Assembly (NCBI GenBank): GCA_015179025.1
Contig: WHUX01000041.1
Location: 186,001-250,000 of the forward strand
Direction of reading: 5' to 3'
Source: Terfezia claveryi
Taxonomy: Eukaryota; Ascomycota; Pezizomycetes; Pezizales; Pezizaceae
DNA length: 64,000 nucleotides
The notes beneath the pieces are model-generated. The model did not search any database. It was not told the origin of the DNA and saw nothing but the letters and a program-made list of their open reading frames with translations. The position numbers and the translations under genes were made by a program. Shown piece after piece: positions 43,380 to 56,900 of this stretch. Position 1 is the first letter of the stretch; each line of letters starts with the position of its first letter.

Positions 43380-46300
43380 GACGAAGAGGTGAGATTAGGA
43401 CGAGGAGGTGATAGTTAGGAGCGTGCGTCCCTTAACCTTGACTATGTATTGTTAATTGCCAGAGGAGAGTTGCCGGTTCACGTAGTATCCTATTTGCAAC
43501 TCGATCTGCTCCGACTTACTACTCTTCAACCTCCATCAACTGCCTGAGACTCTTGACGTGTGCTATCGACTGCTGCCATATCCCGAAGAGTACTTCAATC
43601 CGCATAACGTTGGGAATATCGTTGCATAGGTAGTCAGCCAAGACTTTCCCAAGCGGGACGAAGTGGACGGGGGACAAGGAGGTTCAATGTTAGAGCGGAG
43701 AATAGAGCGTTCTATTAACCGCTGTCCTGATATTACCCACACCGTGTATATGTATGTATAGTCCTGGTAGTTGCCTACTGTACCAATAGTACTATAGAGA
43801 AAAAAGAAAAAACCAAAACTGAGTCGGTGCCAATATCAAGTAATGCCTAATCGGGATTTGGTTTACGGAGAAATTAATCTCCGCCAAAGCGTCTGGTCAC
43901 GAGTCTATGCAGGCACATCCTTCTATATCTATAGGTAAGCAAAAAGTCTTGTGCTATTTACCACAAAGACCTACTGCTCTTGCGCTCGCTCTCTCTCCTT
44001 CGGTAGTTATCAAAACAACCCCAAACTCGAGATATGGCTCCTCGCGATCAAACTGTTGCAGAGTGCGTGTTACCCGCTGAGGTAGAACAAGCACAAAATA
44101 CAACCTTCCCAAAAACCTATTTTAAACGGCAGAATTTTAAGTGGCGGAACTCCAATTCCAGGTGATAGAAGCCAGCTCCAGGTGGAGGAAGAGCGAGACT
44201 TACGGAAGAAGAGAAGTTAGACTGTTACGCCTTTGTTTTTTACACCAATTGGATCATCGGCATGGCAATAAGAGGCTGTTTTGGGTTCCTATCCGAGATT
44301 TATTAAAGGAAGAAATTGGCAAAGAGCTGCGAGATCCACAACAGGTAGTGAATGTCTTTGGTTACACAGTTCCAAGGTCAATTTTAAAAGGAGTAGGAGG
44401 AGATGGAAGCATATCATATATTCAGACTCATCCTTCAACTGCTTATTACTAGACAGCTTGAACAGAAGGACACGGAATGCTTCTCATGTTGATGCCTGGC
44501 GCTGATGTCGATAGGTGATCTGGTCCAGGCTGAGATATGGGAGTATAGAGTATTTGCTGTATCTCGCTCTTGGTGAATCGAAAGAACTCAAGGCACTCGG
44601 TGTCTGTGAACTGTGATCTCTGGCGCTGGTGATGGAATGGAAGCAGCAACAGCTGCTGCTGCTTGCTGCTGTCATGATCACGGAGGGGTTGTAGAGGGGT
44701 TGTACCAGACTAGTTGCGCATGTTGTCTTTGGTTGATCGTGCCTACCTAGGTTACTTGACCCTAAATGTCTTTTTTCAAGGTCGCATGTAAGGGACCTTA
44801 TAGAAAATGCGCCATGGTAATGGTAGGTATCGAACCTTGTAAGTTCCATGACAGGGTTGAATCCAGATAACCATATATGATGGGCATAAATCGGGGTACA
44901 GCCCATGAGCTACTACCGGTCTCATTTTTTTCGTATTGAAGCTTCTTGGTATATAGTTGAAAAAGACAATAAATCGATCAGACTCGTAGAGGATAAATAG
45001 TTGCGCTATTATAGTGCTACCAGACTACGCTATTATTAGGTATGAAGATCTCGAAGTATTCAATTAGGTAAGCAACGGAGCTTGTTGGCCTCGTGATAGT
45101 CTACGCCATTGTCCCAATTCGAGTACAATAAATAATTCAAGGTTGATTGGCCCCAGGGTCCCCTGCCACCAAGCCAGAGTAACCTGCCACCCCGCTCCCG
45201 TTACCAGGTCCCACAGCCAATTATGACGAATAAACGTTCCGTGCCTCAGAAGCAGCCTTAATATTTTGATACACAATGCACCACTCCAACTCCTTACCTA
45301 CCGTCAAACTACCAATGACAGTGCATCTTGGGCCGTACGCAGGCCGTGGTGGGAGAAACCTCTCCCATCAACTGTGCCTTCCCCGTCCTCAGGACTTCAT
45401 TGATCATCGTAGTCTGTTTCAACCTCCGGAGGCACCCTGCGTTAGCCCATTGCTGAAACACTCCGTTCGCTTCAGGGGAATTCTGCTCCACTCGCTCTAA
45501 GAGTACAAATAATTAAGCGAGCTTATCTCGTATTGCCACATTGCTACATTCCCTATACAGCACCCGGGCTTCTACCCCTTTCAATATCTTCTTACCTGTC
45601 TGGTTTCTTTTCCCCACATATACTTACTCTTTTCATCTCGAACATCCCGGTTGATACTAGTCTGGTTGGCACAAGCCTCTCGTTGATACCCTGGTTGGTT
45701 GATACCCTTTGATGCCTAGACTCTTACTCGTTTTGCTTGGCACGCGGAGCCGTTCAGCGAAATATATCTACACAATTTTCAAATCAGTACAGTACGCTTG
45801 CTATTCTCACAATTCAAGGTATGTTGGGTGATTTCTGTTCTAGATAATCAGTCTCTGCTGTTCACAATGGCTGCAGCAAAATTGCCATGTGCTCTAATGA
45901 CATCGACCCCAGGTAGACTATTATACTTTGAGAAGAGAAGCGGAGCATCTAAGTACTTGCATTGTGCATGTGCAGTCTGCAGGAACAGGAACTTGATAAC
46001 CCTACTTGCCGAAAAATCTTTTTCTTAGGATGCAGCAATGAGGTCGGCTGTGTGCCAACCAGACTAGTCGGCTGTGTGAGCTGAGCCCTTGAAAGAGATC
46101 ACTGAATGGTACCAGGGTAGCTGAATGAGTGAGTACAATGTCAAACACTTTGCGTGCCGATCTTCTGTTACAGAACTACATTCACACAAGCAGACTACCT
46201 TAACACCACGTATTCTAGTACAGCTATGAATGGCCCTGCCCTATTTATTACCCTCCCTCCACCCTTCGCCTTCTCTTCTTTCCTTCATCCTACAAGCATA

Positions 46301-46494
46301 TCTACATACGTTGAACGTATACTCCGTCTTTCGCAGATTCTTTGATTTCCATTCTCTTATAGACACTCAACGCTCCTTGGATTATCCAATCTTCGTCTTC
46401 TCCCACTACCCCTCCCTAGGAGCGGTCGGGTTCGAGACTACCCACTACCTATCTTGATAGTTTTCTCCTTCTACCTATTCTGCACGTTGAGACG
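43380..46494. other. Long spacer with weak repeat signals and no convincing gene
   Basis: A possible short gene start at 44034 (MAPRDQTVAECVLPAEVEQA) runs into a stop, and an overlapping 103-aa frame at 44141-44452 (KRLFWVPIRDLLKEEIGKEL) has no recognised domain. The reverse complement of the GTGCCAACCAGACTA motif lies at 45658-45672 and a forward copy at 46052-46066; a half copy (GTTGTACCAGACTAG) lies near 44699. The last few hundred bases should hold the promoter of the LPMO gene. Confidence 0.5.
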
Positions 46495-47789
46495 ATGTCT
46501 CACGGATTCTCGAAGATGCTTTCCTCAATTCTCTCTTGCATGTTGTTCCTTTGCGTGATAGACTCGGCCTTGGGGCACGTGCAGATGCAAAAACCTTACC
46601 CCCTTCGTTCGCAGTATAATTCTAAAGACACGTCTGGTCCAAAGGACTATGACATGAGCTCGCCCCTTGCACCTAGTGGATCAAATTATCCATGCAAAGG
46701 CTACAACAAAGACATCAGTGGTGTTGCCTCCGTTGAAACCTATACCGCTGGGCAAACATATTCCATCACGTTTGTTCCCTTATCACAATAGCAATCTATC
46801 AAGTTAGAAGAATTCGCTAACGTACCCTATTTAGTCTTCAGGGGAGTGCGACGCACATGGGTGGTTCTTGCCAAATTTCCTTATCTTATGATAATGGGGC
46901 CACCTTCAAAGTCATCCATTCCATGATCGGTGGCTGCCCACTCAAGACCTCATATGATTTCACCGTCCCTAAAGATGCACCAAATGGCAAGAAGATTCTC
47001 CTTGCTTGGACTTGGTTCAACAAGGTCGGAAACAGGGAAATGTACATGAACTGTGCTGTAGTCGATATTGTTGGTGGATCCGACGGCAAAACCTTGAATA
47101 CGCCTGAAATCTTCAGGGCAAACAGCTTCGCAGGAACTTGCATCACACCAGAGGGCAAGGACTTTGTTTTCCAGAATCCTGGAGATTCGGTTGAGTATGG
47201 CGGAGATTATGCGACCAATAAGCCATCTGGGCCTACCCCGATTACCGGATGCTCAAATGCTCCACCACCACCACCACCAAGCCAAGACCAGCCTACCAAC
47301 ACCAACACCAACGCCACTACTCAGCAAAGCCAGCCAATTACTACAGTAAGTACCTTACCCACTACAATGCCAGCCCCAGTGCCAACAACGACGCCAACAA
47401 CTCAGCCAGCCCCAACCACTATTGAGTCTCAGCCAACGGAGTCTCAGCCAACAGAGTCTCGGCCAACCAATCAACCAACTTGCGATGACCTCACTACCAC
47501 GATTACGCAAATTGTCACGCAAACCATCACTCAGACCCAAACCGAAGTGGTCACCATCACCAAGGATAGTTATGAGACCAAGCTGAGTCGCACGGTGCGC
47601 CCAACCACGACTCAAGACGTTGTCAGGCCCACTAGTGAGTCATGTAACAAGGCGGAAGCAATCCAATGCTACGAGGACGGCAAGAAATGGAAATTTTGTG
47701 ACGGCATAGAGTGGGTCGATATGGGCCTATGTGCAAAGGAACAGATGTGCAAAGACGGGAAGTTGGTGAATTCTGTGAACGAGTACTAA
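46495..47789 (+). CDS. Secreted lytic polysaccharide monooxygenase, AA11-like, with C-terminal Cys-rich module
   Basis: Copper enzyme expected to cleave chitin oxidatively outside the cell. Exons 46495-46773 and 46842-47789, 408 aa. Signal peptide residues 1-27 (FSKMLSSILSCMLFLCVIDSALG), so the mature protein starts with His28 (HVQMQKPYPLRSQY), the first ligand of the copper histidine brace. The second brace His is His98 in GSATHMGGSC, just after the intron. Family-like blocks: DYDMSSPLAPSGSNYPCKGY, CQISLSYDNGATFKVIHSMI, WTWFNKVGNREMYMNCA. From about residue 245 a long Thr/Pro/Gln-rich linker follows, then a Cys-rich end (CYEDGKKWKFCDGIEWVDMG) that recalls the X278 module of AA11 proteins. 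The intron donor GTTCCC is weak; the acceptor after TCTTCAG restores the conserved block. Confidence 0.85.
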
Positions 47790-48422
47790 TGGTGATATAT
47801 ATATTTTGAGAGTATGTCGCCAGGTTTTAAGAGCTTGCTCCTTACCACTCGTTATAACCTTTCAACGCTTATATTTATGTTTTTCTTCAGCATTTCTTTG
47901 TTTTGCATACTTCTCATGACTTGATGAAGATGACAACGATTACATATCTCCTACACTGTTTCAGGCGTTCACTTACTTTATACGGCTGGTTACGATATCA
48001 TTGCCCCTTGGTTTGAGTGCGGATGCAATTCACCTGGGTCTGCAATGCGGGATTAGTTTTTAGTTTTTTTTGTGTTTATTTTTTGCTGTTGAACTGGCTT
48101 CCAACTATTAGTTCAGTTGATCTGTGTTCTTTTCTCTATACGCTCTTTGGGACTTGCTTTGAAACTTGAAAATGAGAAGGAATGTAGCATAGCACTGGGA
48201 AATGCTTGGGATGGTTATGAAGGCTTAGGGTGTACATATGGCGTTAGGAATGGCAAACTTTAGGTATTATAGCTATATCTTCAAGAAAAATAAGAAAATA
48301 ATTAAGTAAAATCTTAAAAGGGACATCTGGATTGAGAACTACCTGTAGGAACGTCCTATGAGACATATTTACGGGAATTTGTTTAGCGATAGTCTAGAGT
48401 ATAGTATCAAAAATATATCATG

Positions 48423-48610
48423 TGTCACAACCGTCTCTCCTTGGCCTTTTTCTGTGAGTCGGACGGATTCCTGTCCGACTCCCGTTATTGTTGTTATTGC
48501 CTTTAGCATCACCATTGTTGTTGTTGCCTAGCGCGGTCTGAGAGTCGGACGATTCCTGTCCGACTCCCGTTAATGTTGTTATTGCCTTTAGCATCACTAG
48601 TCTCGATCAG
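48423..48610 (+). repeat. Gypsy LTR-like remnant with tandem hairpin
   Basis: TGTCACAACC at 48423 equals the start of the LTR at 60469, and GAGTCGGACGGATTCCTGTC followed by CGACTC matches the LTR hairpin (GAGTCAGACGGGATTCCGTC). Here the hairpin unit of about 87 bp is present twice in tandem, each followed by GTTATTGCCTTTAGCATCAC. The downstream body of the LTR is not found. Confidence 0.65.
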
Positions 48611-48645
48611 ACCCTCGTAGAGGGGCATCTGGTTAAGGGGGGGTT

Positions 48646-48660
48646 GTGCCAACCAGACTA
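48646..48660 (+). repeat. Dispersed 15-mer GTGCCAACCAGACTA
   Basis: Exact copies at 17922, 46052, 48646 and 48863 (plus) and 45658-45672 (minus); a near copy (ATGCCAACCAAACTA) near 59983. At three sites it is preceded by T or TT. Five exact 15-mers in 64 kb is far above chance and suggests the conserved end of a repeat family. Confidence 0.85.
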
Positions 48661-51293
48661 CAGGCTGCAGTGTTGAAGACCGTCTCACCACAGCTAGAGC
48701 CATCATCAATTGCGGAGAACGTAAGTTGAGCCCCATATTTATTACTTTGGCCATAATAATAGGATTCTTCGTCAAGACAAAGTCTAGAACTGCTTAGCCT
48801 CGTCACGAACTGCTAGAGGTTTAGATAACTATGCCGGAAAGACACTCGAAGAAAACCAACTTGTGCCAACCAGACTAACTGAGACCGAGAAAGTAGCTGT
48901 TCCCGTATCAGGGAAGCACCCTACCTAATCCCTTTGCAACAAAATTTATACCTCGTTCAGTTTGAAGGAAGATACCGGCGAGAGTCGTTCCCGTACTGGA
49001 GAGAGAATAACTAGAGAGATCTCCTAGGTTTGATTGGACTAGATACTTGAATAGGTATGTAGGACTGGAAAAGCAAGAGGTACTCTTCGTCATCTCAAAT
49101 GGGGGTCATAGGCTATAATGTTTCCCCGGCGAGATTGTGGGGTAAGCCTGAGAAGTTATTCACCGAGTTAAGGATGAGAATCCTTATTTCATACCTCAGC
49201 TGGTATCCACAGGAGCGGCAGCTCACCTAAAGAAGCCATTCGCGGCAGCAATTGGCATTCGCATGTAACTGGTGTTGTGGGAGTGCCGACGGCCCGCCTG
49301 GTTACGAGAGGTCTGGGCTGTTGAACAGACTGCCGTTCAGCTGAGGATTGGGATTCTTATAGTCACCTCTCTAATTCGATTGGAGGATTTCCAATCAGCC
49401 AACAGGTCAAAATAATATGGAACGGCAGATCGTCTCAAGTCTACGGCAGGGTTGCAACTTTTACAACCGTGCTCGTTGTATTGTTCCTTGATCGAGCATG
49501 CACAGCTCATTCTTCTCTGCATACATATGCTCCAACTAGATTACTAACCAAGACTATAGTTAGGCTCACTAGTACGGTACAATTATATCTTCGCCTGAAG
49601 AGGAACCGACTTGCATCTGTTATTTATGTCGTTGCGGTTGACGATGTGTAGCTCCATCACATACCGGTAGTTTTCAATAAATCTCTACAGGAGCAGCAAC
49701 AGCTCGGTAGACGGTGACTTTACAGTGTAGTATTGCTAAAGTAGTTCGGCCTTTGGACTAGCTTGTAGACTGAATGAAAGTGAATTTTGGATGAGCTCCT
49801 TTTGGAGAATTCATTACGATTTTGAATGCATCACAATTGATACGTCTGCAGGTAGGAAGAGGAGTTTTCCACCCTGCGTGGATATGTACTCGCATGCAGT
49901 TGGCCGCGCTTACGAATAGCCCAACGGTTGAACTATTTCTTATTAGGATGTATGTATGATACATGCACGTCTTTAATTAGACGTCGAACTTCACAACTCC
50001 AATTTGTACAGGAATTAGTATATATACATATACCAGTTGGATTATTCAATTTATGCATTGCAAAGATATGTTCGATAGAATGGGGTACTCTTTAACATAG
50101 TATGTGTAAATAATGAACTGGAGCTCCGACAGTATGTAAGCAGAAAGCAAGCTTCAAGGATACGGTTAGGAGAACAGCTGGTTATATATGGAATTCACGT
50201 TTTTACTCTAGAGTATCATAGGTCTTTCAGAAAAGTGACCTGGGTGCCGAATTGCAACGTTATTCTCTAATCTACATAAACGGTCTTTGCATTTCGGAGA
50301 ACCGCACTCTTGCCTGGAGGTGGGTATTAAGAATTGTAATCTTGTAATCATGTACGAAAAGGTATGAAAGCTATCACCTGTAGCTGCAACTTGTGTGGGT
50401 ATATCTACATTTAAAAAATGTGATGTTCTTGGGTATGTACAGGTAAATGTTACATACTACATTGCCTGGGTCTGTATGCTAGGTACCTGGTTGAGTGCTC
50501 ATATAGACTGTGTATATGCTTTAGGATATATCAAAATCTCGGAAGCCAGTTAGTTTGAATCCAACACTATAATATACTCACTCCAGCAGATTGGGTGTAC
50601 CAACAAAGTACCAGTATCACAATTAAAAGTGTAATTGAAAACTGGATTTTAGAGGGTAGAATATGTCCCGGCTATGGCTTATGGGAACTGAGCAGGGTAT
50701 TGGTGGAAGAGCCTGTGTTATCTCCTCACAGGTTGAGCTGGCCAGAATCGTTTTCATGATAAGGGCTTTGATTGGCCCTCTTGCTCATGCCTCTCGCATA
50801 GCTTGAATCAGCTGAAGCCCCCCCCTGGAGCTGCAGGTATATATGTAATACCAGCTTCCTATTTAGGGAGCGGTGCCGAAAACTGTGTGGAATGATAGGA
50901 GGCTGACGTTCATTTAAACATCACAACCTGGGAGAGCAGCTCGTGGCGGACACCGCTCGCTTTCAATATATATAATGGCCAATCATATTGTAGCTTCCTG
51001 ATATCTTAGTTGACAATTCGAGACAGCCTCATTTCAACTGATGTTTCGAAAAAAATCGCATTTTGTGGTATCCTGCTGATAATTCGAAACAGCCTCACTT
51101 TCAAGGTATGACAGAGAGTGAGTCGAGCCCCAGGCCCGCAGGGAGTGCGGTGGGATCAATGTATACGTAATGGGTATCAAAAGGTATAAAGTCTGGAAGG
51201 ACCAGACTCGCAAGAACTCCCTGAGGGGAACCTCTAGCAATCGAGTCAGTCACGCCCTTTGAGACCCTACGACCTCTACATAACCCCGACACT

Positions 51294-51878
<585 letters not shown>

Positions 51879-53914
51879 GTTGTTCCTCGTAAGTAGGGTG
51901 AGGTAAACATACTATGTTTATATATATATTCGTTACTGCTTCTATGGAGTCATGGTCCGATAATCCCTTTGTCGATGTATTTCATTGCCATTATATTATA
52001 AATCAATATTGGAAAGAAGTTTCTCTTCTTGATTTTCTAATTAGACTATCTGCCTTCACCATACTCGGCACGTTGTTTATGAATTTTTATGAAGTTTCCG
52101 ATTTCAGGGTAATTGATGGATGCTAACACGATGTAACCTAACATGGAGTTCAATTCTTTCCTCCCTAAGCTCAAGACAAGGCTTTTTAGAAAGACTTGCG
52201 ACAAAACCCAACAAAGCCGTGGAGCCACGCTCAGAAAAGCAAAATGAGTGCCAGAGACAATGAAAATGGCTTATGGACAAAAGTGTTAAAAAGCACAAGC
52301 AGAAAAGCAATAGATTTGGGAAACACATCTAGGTCGCCTTCGCGTAGCCGGTCCAACTCTTAGGTCCAACCCTTAGTGATGTATGCCTAGATTACCTAAG
52401 TATGCTGGGTATCTTTGCTGGGTTATGCTAGGTTATGCTGCGTACTGTCGGATGTGACAAGAGGCTGCATGATGTCTATTTCAAAGGTTTTCCCGTCCCG
52501 ATACCTAGGATATCATATGAAGTAGCTCCGCGTCTCCTCTACCAACATTCCTTCCCTCATAAACTTTGTATTATAATACGTACGCAAGATGAGGGTAACA
52601 CATGTATCTACCTAAGTACCTACCAGTTTGTGGGTGGGTGGGTATTCGTGGATTAGTACTTAGTATTCCGTACCGGAACCGGAGATTTTGGTGTAGAGCC
52701 TGCCAAACGAGTTTTTATGGCCCGGTCTACCTGCGCCACGAGCGTCCACAGAATTCCGTAACAGTAACTTCGTCCAAGGATCAGATCTCCGTTCAGGAAT
52801 TGTGCCGACAGATTGTTGGCTTCGGTAGATTAGGTATCATATTCGCCCGGGCCAGAGCCAGGGTTTGATGCCCGATGCCCGTGCCTTACCTACTCCGTAG
52901 AGTAGAGTACGGTTCTGCACCTAACTTACATCAGTCTCCACTATTTCCATCTCTGCCATTAACCAGACACCCCCTCCCAACCACCCCACCTGCCTGCGGA
53001 GTTGGTTGTGTCAGATGGCGTCAACCTCGCTCGAACACGTTCAATCTGGAAAACGCTGCTACATAAGGCCACAGGCAGCATGAGCAATGAAACAATGCGG
53101 GCGCCCGGAGAAGCAGGCCCTGTCTCCGTGTTCCAGACTTCAATTCGAACCGCTCCTGTCTGCTCTGTCCCACCGTACGGATAGTATGTGTCTTTTTTCT
53201 TTTTCTTTTCCTTTTGCATACAGTATGTACTCGAGTACGGTACATTCTCCCTCTACCTATTCCATTCTTCTTCATTCGTTCACGTACACACATCATAGTC
53301 GTGTGCAGGCTATTCTAGGTGCTTTAGTCACTGCACCACGCATCCGACGAAGCGAGAGACAGAGCCTGGATTTCTTTGACTATTATTGCATACATATACC
53401 TGCATAGTCACACATTCCCCTTTGATTGTCTGCCTGGCCTGGGATTACTACAGCGCTAGGTAGTCGGTGTGGCGCGCCTACGCTGACAGTATTGCTCTTG
53501 TTACTATCAATATACATTCGAATATCCCCGACCGACTATTATTCTATTGCCTGTATCTGCCCCTACTACATCTTTCACTTTTACTCTTTCGTCGTTCTTC
53601 TCTTTGGATCTGCAATCGGTTTGCAGGAAACGAGAAGAAGTAGCGACTGGTTTCGCTCCCTCCATTACCATACAGCACTACACTACCATCAGCATTACTG
53701 AGCAGGAAGGAAGACAAGCGTGGACATATCATAGACAAGGGACAAGGCCGACAAACGCACCATTGTTACCCTAATTTGGGTGCTGCATGGTAGTAATTTA
53801 GCTGAGGGTGCCTAGTCGGTCTCATTTCAGCTGGTTCAAGTAAATTCCAACTGCCGCGATCAGACCAACAACAAAATTTCATAGAACTCAACAACACCGA
53901 CAACAGTAGCAGCA
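51879..53914. other. Spacer upstream of CCC2
   Basis: No supported gene or RNA. Short frames overlap on both strands with no domain. Sequence from about 53870 (AACAACAAAATTTC, ACAACACCGACAACAGTAGC) looks like an A/C-rich 5' UTR leading to the ATG at 53915. Confidence 0.5.
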
Positions 53915-56900
53915 ATGGCGCTCAAGCTGCGAGACGAGGAGGAAGGACTTCTACTCTCGCCGGTCAACTCGAAAGTAGATGGGGCCTATGGGCGGCGGAG
54001 CATGTCGAGCACCACGACACCTCACTTTGCGACAGCGACGATAGCGGTGGAGGGGATGACTTGCGGCGCTTGTACATCGGCATTAGAAGGTGGGTTCGAC
54101 CAATGGAGGAAGTTTCTGGGTCAAAACATACGGGTGCTGACGTATTTGGGCATGCGCAGCTGGGTTCAAGGGCGTCGATGGAGTAGGATCATTCTCTGTT
54201 TCGTTACTGGCGGAGCGAGCCGTGGTGATATATGATTCGACGGTATTACCTACGGAGAGAATAGTCGAGATGTACGTCCCTGGAAATTTTCCCCTCCAAG
54301 GAAGATGATCACTAACTATTAAGGATAGAATCGAGGACCGAGGGTTTGGGGCTACAATCTTGTCGACAGATATCCCCAGCCATGCGCAACGCACCGAGCC
54401 AAAGCAGGCGACAACCACAATCAAGGTGGAGGGAATGACATGTGGTGCTTGTACGGCCGCGATAGAGGGGGGGTTCAAGGAGGTTGCGGGGATAACGTCG
54501 TTTACCGTATCCCTAATAACGGAGAGGGCGGTCACCGTGCATAATCCAGATGTGATTTCAAAAGAGCAGGTTTTGGAGTTGTATGAACATCAAATTCTGA
54601 GCTATTGCTGAACAGTCTAACTGACGTTGGATGTATAGAATTGAAGTCCGGGGCTTTGGCGCAGAACTCGTCTCTTCAGATATTACGGGTGGCTCAAAGA
54701 AGAAGCTCCCTTCGCGAGCAACCACAACTGTTGCGGTTGGGGGAATGACCTGCGGAGCATGCACAGCGGCTATACAAGGTGGGTTTAAGGGGGTAGAAGG
54801 GGTCGAGTCGTTTACCGTTTCTCTCATAACAGAGAGGGCGGTTGCTATACATAACCCAGATATCATTTCCGCCGAGAGAATTGCAGAGATCATTGACGAG
54901 CGGGGTTTTGATGCTGAGTTCCTCTCGACTGTCCTGGACGCCCAAGATTCGGAGAAGGACCTGACTGCTGCGGAAGTTACTTTCAAAATCTTTGGATTGA
55001 GTGATGAGGGTTCCGCAGTTGCGCTTGAAGGGAGACTTAGGAGAGCACCGGGGATTGACGATGTAATCGTCACGTTGAGCAATGCAAAGGCACAGGTATA
55101 TTACCATCCAGGCCTCACCGGGCTCCGGGATATCGTCGAGCTAGTTGAATCACTCGGCTTCAACGCACTCATCGCTGAAGCAGAAGACAACAATGCACAA
55201 CTTGAGTCCCTATCCAAAACAAAAGAAATCAATGAATGGCGCCGAGCATTCCGCTTTAGCGCGGCATTTGCGATCCCGGTGTTTTTGATCAGCATGGTTA
55301 TACCTATGGTGTGGATGCATTGGGATATGCATTACTTTGGAGGAATGAATATACTTATCCCTGGGCTCTATCTGGGTGATGTTATTTGCCTACTACTTAC
55401 TATACCTGTGCAGTTTGGGATTGGAAAGAGATTCTATCTCAGCTCGTACAAGAGTCTGAGCCATGGTTCAGCGACAATGGATGTTCTGGTTGTCCTTGGT
55501 ACTTCTGCAGCCTTCTTCTTCTCGGTTGGGTTGATGATTATCTCGGTTCTTTTCCCACCGCATAATCGACCCAGTACGGTCTTTGATACGAGTACGATGT
55601 TGATTACGTTCATCACGCTGGGGAGATATCTTGAGAACAAGGCAAAAGGACAAACATCAAAGGCACTGTCGAGGCTCATGTCGCTTGCGCCTAGCATGGC
55701 TACCATCTATGCCGACCCGGAAAAATCGGCTTGGGGCGAGGAGCAATTGGGAAGTAATGAAAGAACTATTCCTACAGAATTGATCCAGGTAGGGGATATC
55801 GTTATTCTTCGCCCAGGAGATAGAATTCCTGCAGATGGTGTTGTCACTGCGGGTGAGAGCTATGTGGATGAATCCATGGTGACTGGAGAAGCTATGCCAA
55901 TCTTGAAGTGCAAGGGGGAGAAATTAATTGGGGGTACTGTCAATGGAGCGGGAAGACTTGATTTTAAAGTTACTCGCGCGGGGAGAGATACGCAATTGTC
56001 GCAGATTGTGAAGTTAGTCCAGGAAGCGCAGACGAACCGCGCGCCGATTCAACGGGTAGCAGATATTGTTGCGGGCTACTTTGTTCCTGGGGTAGTTAGT
56101 TTGGCTGCTATCACGTTTATTGTGTGGATGATTCTCGCCCATGTCCTTCCTAATCCTCCGAAGATCTTTAAGAATGAGGCGAGTGGGGGGACGTTGATTG
56201 TTTGTTTGAAACTGTGCATCTCGGTGATTGTGTTTGCTTGCCCGTGTGCGCTGGGGTTGTCGACGCCAACGGCTGTCATGGTTGGAACCGGGGTGGGGGC
56301 CGAGCATGGGATTCTTGTGAAGGGCGGCGCGGCGCTCGAGACGGCGACTAAGATCACGACTGTGGTGATGGATAAGACGGGGACGTTGACTATGGGGAAG
56401 ATGAGTGTTGCGGGCTCGGAGCAGGGGGGCTTGTGGAGTGCAAGTGAGTGGAGGGAGAAGATGTGGTGGTCACTGGTGGGGACTGCAGAGCAGGGAAGTG
56501 AGCATCCAATTGGAAGAGCGATTGTTGCTGGTGCCAGAGAGAAGCTCGGGTTGCCACCACAAAGTACTATCGAGGAGAATGTAAACGACTTCAAGGCCAT
56601 CGTAGGTAGGGGGATTGAGGCAACGATTGAAATCGCAACTGGAGCCTCATCTACAGCTGCCGCTGCTGCCTCAAAAGGCACGATGAAATTCCACGTCTTA
56701 GTCGGAAACATTGCCCTCCTCACCGAAAATTCCGTCTCCATCCCCCCCGAAGCCACCGCTCTCTCCCTCGGCGACCACTCCACCAGCGCACCCTCTTCCA
56801 CCAACAGAGAAACCGCCAACGAATCCGAGCTCGCGAGCCTCCAAGGCAGAACATATGTGTTCGTTGCCATCGACTCTACCTACTCTGGCTACCTCTCCCT

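Larger units (their letters stand above)
47790..51293. other. Long spacer with retrotransposon scraps
   Basis: No gene supported. Contains the LTR-like piece at 48423-48660, two GTGCCAACCAGACTA copies (48646-48660, 48863-48877), and a direct repeat ATTCGA(G/A)ACAGCCTCA near 51017-51031 and 51081-51095. The rest has scattered short frames with no domain. Confidence 0.5.

Noticed and set aside
44034..44452. Possible short gene (MAPRDQTVAECV, then KRLFWVPIRDLLKEEIGKEL)
   Set aside because: The two parts are in different frames, no consistent intron joins them and no family is recognised. Noted only in the spacer entry.
44815..44885. tRNA- or SINE-like signal: A-box-like TGGTAATGGTAGG and B-box-like AGGGTTGAATCC
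   Set aside because: No acceptor or anticodon stem can be folded, and spacing is only loosely suitable. Could be chance or a very old SINE head.
52435..53774. Cluster of short overlapping frames upstream of CCC2
   Set aside because: None has a domain or plausible splice partner; they overlap on both strands as expected for random open frames.
56076..56870. 264-codon minus-strand frame inside CCC2
   Set aside because: It is a shadow of the ATPase catalytic region; the plus strand has all family motifs.
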